DNA from: Aotearoamyces nothofagi
Taxonomy: Eukaryota > Ascomycota > Leotiomycetes > Leotiales > Tympanidaceae
Length of the DNA stretch: 64,000 bases
Direction of reading: 5' to 3'
Assembly: GCA_015345905.1 (NCBI GenBank)
Contig: JADDTR010000023.1
Location: 409,462 to 473,461, forward strand
Shown here: in pieces, positions 58,337 through 64,000 of the stretch
Position numbering within the stretch: the stretch's first letter is position 1
How the letters are laid out: each line of letters begins with the position of its first letter
The notes under the pieces: model-generated
The model's database searches: none
Told to the model about the DNA's origin: nothing
The model's input: only the letters and a program-made list of their open reading frames with translations
Translations under genes and position numbers: made by a program

Positions 58337-58723
58337 TAATACTAGTACTCTAGTATTATACTGTAATACCAATTTTTTACTATAGGAGATTTAAGATATA
58401 GTCTATATAGACATCTATTGGTATTATACTATAATATCAATAACTCTAAGAATTTCAATATAGTTCTATAGACTCTAATACTAGTACTCTAGTATTATAC
58501 TATAATACCAATTTTTTACTATAGGAGATTTAAGATATAGTCTATATAGGCACCTATCAATATTATACTATAATACCAATAACTCTAAGAATTTCAACAT
58601 GCTTCTATAGGCCCTAGAATTTAGAGCCTAGATATACTCAATTGTACAGTTTTAATACCGCTCTTAGAATTGGTATATCTATAGTAGTTGTTGAGTTATT
58701 TATATATTTAGTTCCTAGAATTG
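58337..58723 (+). repeat. 387-bp direct repeat, copy 2 (with internal 139-bp tandem)
   Basis: Same length and structure as 57530-57916, with internal units starting at 58337 and 58476. Differences seen are mostly transitions. Confidence 0.75.
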
Positions 58724-58724
58724 C

Positions 58725-59283
58725 CTATCTCTATAACCTAGTAGATTATATATAATCTACACCAAGGCCTATACAAAAAATATTGGTATATATACAGCCG
58801 CTAATATATTACATCGGATCTGTATACAAATGCTATAGTAAGTTACTATAAGGTAATACAAAGGTCTTGGCACTTATCGAGTACATGAAATTCGAAGGAG
58901 GTATATATACCTAAATCCATCTAATTTGCCTAAGTAACACCCTTTATACAACTTCTTCGACATTTACAAGTATACACCTTGAATCTCCAGTAGTATCTAT
59001 CCTTAAACAACTCAATTCATCGAATTACAACAAATATTTACCTAGTGGTATATGTTAAAGTATTGTATCTTATTGTAATTTACTGTATATTATAATAGCT
59101 TATAGTAACTTACTGTAAGGTACAGCAAGAATAATTGCAGTTATAGAATGTATACAATTCTAAGGACTATATATATCCCAATCTATGTAATTTGCTTAAG
59201 TAATACATTTTATACAACTTATTCGATATTTACAAGTATGTGTATTGAAACTCTAGTAGTCTATATACTTCAATTCATCGAAT
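58725..59283 (+). repeat. Long direct repeat, copy B
   Basis: 559-bp partner of copy A, less AT-rich (for example AAATCCATCTAATTTGCCTA here where A has AAATCTATCTAATTTGTCTA). It follows directly on the second 387-bp repeat. Confidence 0.8.
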
Positions 59284-59399
59284 ATAACGGTAAAGCCAGG
59301 CTTAGAAATAGAGAAATTTTACACTAAAAGGGCGCTAAATGGGCTAAGCGAGGAACAGATTGGCTAAGCGAGGAACACCAAACTTCCGAAGCGTATATT

Positions 59400-59722
59400 G
59401 AGAACAACACTCTTTAAAATAGTACTCTTTATAATAGTGCAATTTAAAATATAGCTTTTTAAAATAGGACTCTTTAAAGTAGTACTCTTTATAATAGTAC
59501 AATTTAAAATATAGCTTTTTAAAATAATACTCTTTAAAGTAGTACTATTTATAATAGTACAATTTATAATAGTGTAATTTAAAATATAGCTTTTTAAAAT
59601 AGGGCTCTTTAAAGTAGTGTAATTTAAAATATAGCTTTTTAAAATAGGACTCTTTAAAGTAGTACAATTTAAAATATAGCTTTTTAAAATAGGACTCTTT
59701 AAAGTAGTACTATTTAAAATAA
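59400..59722. repeat. Tandem repeat, TTTAAAATATAGCTTTTTAA family
   Basis: Degenerate copies of TTTAAAATATAGCTTTTTAA plus AATAGGACTCTTTAAAGTAG. Its open minus-strand frame (LKSPILKSYILN repeats) is a by-product of the repeat. Confidence 0.8.
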
Positions 59723-59727
59723 CACTT

Positions 59728-60222
59728 AGAATAGGTTTCGGCATGTACACATGGGCAAATGTATCTGTCAGCAGGTTTTGGCATGTATATATAGGCAAAT
59801 GCCTTTGTGTTGTTGTATCTGTTGGCAGGTTTCGGCATGTACACATGGGCAAATGTATCTGTCAGCAGGTTTTGGCATATATATATAGGCAAATGCCTTT
59901 GTGTTGTTGTGTCTCTGGGTAGGTTTTAGTATATATATATAGGAAAATGTATCTGTCAGCAGGTTTTGGCATATATATATAGGCAAATGCCTTTGTGTTG
60001 TTGTATCTCTGGATAGGTTTTGGCATGTACACATAGGCAAATGTGTCTGTCGGCAGGTTTTGGCATGTATATATAGGCAAATGCCTTTGTGTTGTTGTGT
60101 CTGTCGGCAGGTTTCGGTATATGCATATAGGCAAATGTGTCTGTCGGCAGGTTTTGGCATGTACATATAGGAAAATGTATCTATCGGCAGGTTTCGGCAT
60201 GTGCATATAGGCAAATGTCTCA
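59728..60222. repeat. Minisatellite, roughly 50-bp unit
   Basis: About nine degenerate units, each built as GGCAGGTTTTGGCATGTA, an (TATA/CACA)TAGGCAAATG block and a GT-rich spacer (CCTTTGTGTTGTTGT or TATCTGTC). The translated minus-strand repeats are not a real protein. Confidence 0.8.
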
Positions 60223-60291
60223 GTGCTGTAGTTGCCTAGTTCTACTAGCTCCGCCTGTGTCTGTTTGTTGATATCCAAACACGTGTCCTAA

Positions 60292-60362
60292 GAGCCCTCC
60301 TACCACTTTACTACCACATCTCAATATACCCTCCTACCACTTTACTACTACATCTCAATACT
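60292..60362. repeat. Two-copy tandem repeat
   Basis: CCTCCTACCACTTTACTACC followed by ACATCTCAATA, repeated once with one change. Confidence 0.75.
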
Positions 60363-60461
60363 ACCCTGCTGTACTGCACTCAATTCTACAACATCCTACA
60401 CTCCCAACTCCCTGCAGTATTCACTGAGGGAGTGAAGCTTTAGGTGGTACATTTGTGCACT

Positions 60462-61948
60462 TAAAGCTTCAGTGTTACAGGATACTCAGCAGCGCCTTCG
60501 GAAAGTACAATGCAACCTGTCGACAGGTCCACTATTAGATGTCAGCCACCTATTCCTTCTGCAGCTGCTCGACGGCGGGCTCGGAAGCTGCAGGCAATTG
60601 TACAGTCTCTATACTTCTCTAGCAAGCCAGGCCGACCATTACAAAACCCTGACAAAGCACCTCAACCTCCTACCGAAGCTCTGAAAGACTTTCCATTCGA
60701 ATGGAAGCAACGTTGCAATTTCTACAAAAACACTTCTGGGTATTTGGAGCGGCATTTGCCCAGAGTATACATCAATACTACAGTCCTTGAGCTGCTGGAG
60801 CAGAAGTCTAAGGACTTCTCTACTACAAAGTGCTGCTCTCGGATATCTGAGAGCCGACTTGTCTGTAATACTCAAGGCCAGCCTCTTCTCTACTTCCTCA
60901 AGGGAGGCTTAAGACATCTATTCTAAGAGGACCCTGTTCAGGTGGGACAGAGTGCTCTGGAGGAATTCGTTGCAGTATATCCACTATCTATGTCCNATGC
61001 AACCTGTCGACAGGTCCACTATTAGATGTCAGCCACCTATTCCTTCTGCAGCTGCTCGACGGCGGGCTCGGAAGCTGCAGGCAATTGTACAGTCTCTATA
61101 CTTCTCTAGCAAGCCAGGCCGACCATTACAAAACCCTGACAAAGCACCTCAACCTCCTACCGAAGCTCTGAAAGACTTTCCATTCGAATGGAAGCAACGT
61201 TGCAATTTCTACAAAAACACTTCTGGGTATTTGGAGCGGCATTTGCCCAGAGTATACATCAATACTACAGTCCTTGAGCTGCTGGAGCAGAAGTCTAAGG
61301 ACTTCTCTACTACAAAGTGCTGCTCTCGGATATCTGAGAGCCGACTTGTCTGTAATACTCAAGGCCAGCCTCTTCTCTACTTCCTCAAGGGAGGCTTAAG
61401 ACATCTATTCTAANTAAAGCTTCAGTGTTACAGGATACTCAGCAGCGCCTTCGGAAAGTACAATGCAACCTGTCGACAGGTCCACTATTAGATGTCAGCC
61501 ACCTATTCCTTCTGCAGCTGCTCGACGGCGGGCTCGGAAGCTGCAGGCAATTGTACAGTCTCTATACTTCTCTAGCAAGCCAGGCCGACCATTACAAAAC
61601 CCTGACAAAGCACCTCAACCTCCTACCGAAGCTCTGAAAGACTTTCCATTCGAATGGAAGCAACGTTGCAATTTCTACAAAAACACTTCTGGGTATTTGG
61701 AGCGGCATTTGCCCAGAGTATACATCAATACTACAGTCCTTGAGCTGCTGGAGCAGAAGTCTAAGGACTTCTCTACTACAAAGTGCTGCTCTCGGATATC
61801 TGAGAGCCGACTTGTCTGTAATACTCAAGGCCAGCCTCTTCTCTACTTCCTCAAGGGAGGCTTAAGACATCTATTCTAAGAGGACCCTGTTCAGGTGGGA
61901 CAGAGTGCTCTGGAGGAATTCGTTGCAGTATATCCACTATCTATGTCC
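60462..61948. repeat. Uncollapsed contig overlap (534 bp twice plus 417 bp)
   Basis: 60462-60995 and 61415-61948 are identical 534-bp sequences. Between the Ns at 60996 and 61414 sits a 417-bp segment identical to an inner part of both. One real copy is the simplest reading. Confidence 0.9.
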
Positions 61949-62560
61949 AAGAATAGCAACCAGCGGCACTATAGCAACCTGGAGGAAGAGGGCTGTAGAG
62001 TCCATCATTTGGCAATATAGTAAGCTGTCGGCTATAAGAGCGAGGCAGTATTGGTGGATACATTGACAAAAGGAGCAGTACTGTTACTATATATCATCAA
62101 GGTATCCGGTTCTAAAATCAACAGTGTTGTACAGTTTCTGAACAGCTTTACACCAATAATACAGGCAGTTGGTACTCTGTTTGATATAGTAGACGGTAAT
62201 AACTACCGTCGCTACAAGGCAGTATTTGACCAGGTTGCCTTGAGCTCAGCAGGTTCATTTTTGAGAACCACCAGCTGCAACTGCTTTCTGGAAATAGCTA
62301 TTCTTACAGGACTAAGTTGTCAGCCTTATAGAGATACATGGAATACAGTAGACGGATGGGTTGCAGATATAGTATTCGGGGATTTTGAAGGGGGCTTTCT
62401 ACAAGTTCCTCAGCTACAGATAGAGTTTGAGCTGGTGCCGGGTGACATTGTTTTTATGAGATCTGCTCTGCTGCAGCATTTAGTAACACCTGTAATATAC
62501 AGTCGGCGATATAGCATTGTTTATTTCACTTATAATAGAATGCAGTCTAGAGAGTCTTAA
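61463..62560 (+). pseudogene. Decayed 2-oxoglutarate/Fe(II) dioxygenase-like (TET/JBP-like) frame
   Basis: One reading frame of 366 codons from ATG 61463 to the TAA at 62558-62560, interrupted by TAA at 61877-61879 and by TAG TAA at 62018-62023. Similarity-like sequence continues on both sides of the stops (GLRHLF, stop, EDPVQVGQSALEEFV; later SEAVLVDTLTKGA). The C-terminal part resembles fungal double-stranded beta-helix dioxygenases: GWVADIVFGDFEGGFLQVPQ, ELVPGDIVFMRSALLQHLVT and YSRRYSIVYFTY. These supply the distal His and the 2-oxoglutarate-binding Arg. The usual metal H-x-D appears as Y-R-D (CQPYRDTWNTVDGW), so iron binding would be lost. TET/JBP-like genes are known to travel with transposons in fungi. 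Family assignment is tentative; decay is clear. Confidence 0.55.
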
Positions 62561-63443
62561 TATGTCTAGTTAATTCTATAGAATTCAGCCAATACCAATA
62601 AAGCCAGTAACAGATCTCAGAATTGATTTGGAGATGAGCTCATCTCGAAACACTAAACTAGAGACGGCTGGATTGAAATCCCCTTGCATTAGGGTTATAT
62701 ACCTCAGGTATAATGTTTCGCTTGTCAGCAACTGTACTCTTTTATATAGTTCGTCGTCAAAACAAAAACATCTCTACTAGTCCAAATGTCGTCAATAGAC
62801 ATCAAGAAGATAATACTACATCAATCCCGTTGCTCAATATCTTCAAAGAATACCAACTGACACTCTGAACTCCAGCTCTGCAACAAACTCGAGCTTGCTA
62901 TCTACTGCAGCATCTCTCCTAGAGATGTTATATACCTTGCTATCAACTGTAAGAAGGCTACACTCTAGAGCAATGATATCCTTAGCTGTTGACTGACTAG
63001 AACTAGTAGTGTTCTCTCCCGAAGAGGTCTTGAGTACAGTACCTTCTGAAAGGGCGTCAATAGTATCCGTTGGCCAAGACGATAGTATCTCGGCTGAAGA
63101 GGTTATACTTGAGAAGGCAGAAGAGTCTACCTCTATCCCCTCTATAATTTCTCCAACTGCTCGATGGCGAAAATCGATGTATAACTGTATAGTAGTCAAC
63201 CTCTCTTAACTGCAGCAACAACTAACAGCAGACAGATGAGATAATTGATTGTATACTGGAAACGGTAGAGATAAAGTCTCAGGTTGGCGAATCCAAGGAG
63301 GAGTCACTTGTATCTCGATCTTCGTCTTGCAAATTCTCTGCTTGCAAGAAACCCAAGCTCCGATAAACTGGTTCTATATATATCTATCTGTTCTGTAGAT
63401 CCAAGATTGTCTCCTGGTACTGAATGATATTGTTGGAGCATTT
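62561..63443. other. AT-rich interval, no gene supported
   Basis: A minus-strand open stretch (63199-62843, 118 codons, Ser/Glu-rich, opening from TTG) has no recognisable family. It may be another relic. Confidence 0.4.
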
Positions 63444-63880
63444 AGTTAGGAAGAGTATCATTCCGAGTTTGCAATTCGCTGGTGGAGTAAGGTAGATATC
63501 GCTGGTAGAGTAAGATAGGTAGGCTACAGAATGAAATATAAATTCTATACTCTTACAGATTGCACTAGTCCAAACTAAGTTTCTATAATATACTCTTTAT
63601 AGTTTTTATTATTCCCTATCTAGATGTATCTTATAGAAGAGAGCAGCAACTTTCTATTAGANAGTTAGGAAGAGTATCATTCCGAGTTTGCAATTCGCTG
63701 GTGGAGTAAGGTAGATATCGCTGGTAGAGTAAGATAGGTAGGCTACAGAATGAAATATAAATTCTATACTCTTACAGATTGCACTAGTCCAAACTAAGTT
63801 TCTATAATATACTCTTTATAGTTTTTATTATTCCCTATCTAGATGTATCTTATAGAAGAGAGCAGCAACTTTCTATTAGA
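63444..63880. repeat. Exact 218-bp direct duplication around a single N
   Basis: 63444-63661 and 63663-63880 are identical, separated by one N at 63662. Contig ends not merged. Confidence 0.9.
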
Positions 63881-64000
63881 CTGGCCGGACCGGACCGTAA
63901 ATAAACGGTCCAGATCGGACCGGCCTGTAAAAAGCGGTCCGGTCCGGTCTTTGAGCACCTCGATTTTTAAACGGTCTACATTATAGTCCTTGAGACCGGA
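63881..64000 (-). repeat. Right inverted end repeat (GC-rich copy)
   Basis: Partner of 56708-56827 in inverted orientation. It retains CGGACCGGACCG-type sequence and may continue past the window end. Confidence 0.8.

Larger units (their letters stand above)
56361..64000. mobile_element. AT-rich, RIP-like repeat island, likely transposon-derived
   Basis: About 7.6 kb of mostly AT-rich DNA bounded by GGTCCGGTCC-rich sequence on both sides (56371-56470 and 63881-64000). It contains inverted end repeats, long direct repeats, minisatellites, a decayed dioxygenase-like frame and no intact gene. No transposase was recognised. The right end may lie beyond the window, so target-site duplications cannot be examined. 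I infer one or more nested DNA transposons altered by repeat-induced point mutation. Confidence 0.6.

Noticed and set aside
59728-60222. CRISPR-like array
   Set aside because: Units and spacers are both degenerate copies of one sequence, and the genome is a eukaryote; this is a minisatellite.
59364-60278. Repetitive minus-strand frames (LKSPILKSYILN and CQNLPTDT repeats)
   Set aside because: They are translations of the tandem repeats, open in several frames, with no start or splice context.
62843-63199. 118-codon minus-strand frame in the repeat island
   Set aside because: No ATG at its start, no family match, and it lies between mutated repeats.

Overview
This window is nuclear DNA of a filamentous ascomycete (Pezizomycotina). 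The evidence is short introns, mostly 47-170 nt, with CTAAC-type branch points. It also carries the fungal alpha-aminoadipate lysine enzyme homoaconitase, a FAR11/HAM-2 STRIPAK subunit, a Zn2Cys6 regulator of the CTF1/FarA type, and an AT-rich block whose repeats differ almost only by C/T and G/A transitions, as repeat-induced point mutation (RIP) would leave. No order or species is claimed.

Regions 1-56 kb are a normal gene-bearing compartment, read here as spliced models. In order they are: SEC8 exocyst subunit (5' end outside the window); a GH3-tail/GNAT protein that lacks the GH3 barrel; MIS6/CENP-I; a small serine palmitoyltransferase subunit; a mitochondrial GGQ release-factor-like protein; VPS68; KNR4/SMI1; a GPI-anchored PEBP-like protein; an intron-containing tRNA-Glu(CTC); FAR11/HAM-2; a KAR9-GAR protein; LYS4; a CTF1/FarA-type regulator; a MARVEL membrane protein; a decayed GH5 exo-1,3-glucanase; an uncharacterised 942-residue protein; PGA2; and MHF1/CENP-S. 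Secretion and trafficking (SEC8, VPS68, PGA2), cell wall and polarity (KNR4, KAR9-GAR, FAR11) and kinetochore (MIS6, MHF1) are the recurring themes. Nothing suggests a biosynthetic cluster. Wide gene-poor intervals occur at 3.4-6.6, 8.4-11.0, 20.6-23.1 and 40.4-45.6 kb.

From about 56 kb to the end the DNA turns AT-rich and repetitive. It holds long equal-length direct repeats, several minisatellites and 120-bp inverted repeats (56708-56827 and 63881-64000) that are RIP-like versions of each other. Inside lies a decayed open frame ending in a 2-oxoglutarate/Fe(II) dioxygenase-like (TET/JBP-like) domain, interrupted by stops at Gln-type positions. I read this as a mutated transposon island, probably running past the right edge.

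Four single N bases (24806, 60996, 61414, 63662) each join exact duplicate sequence (238, 534/417 and 218 bp). These are almost certainly contig ends that were not merged, so the apparent duplications and triplication there should not be read as biology.
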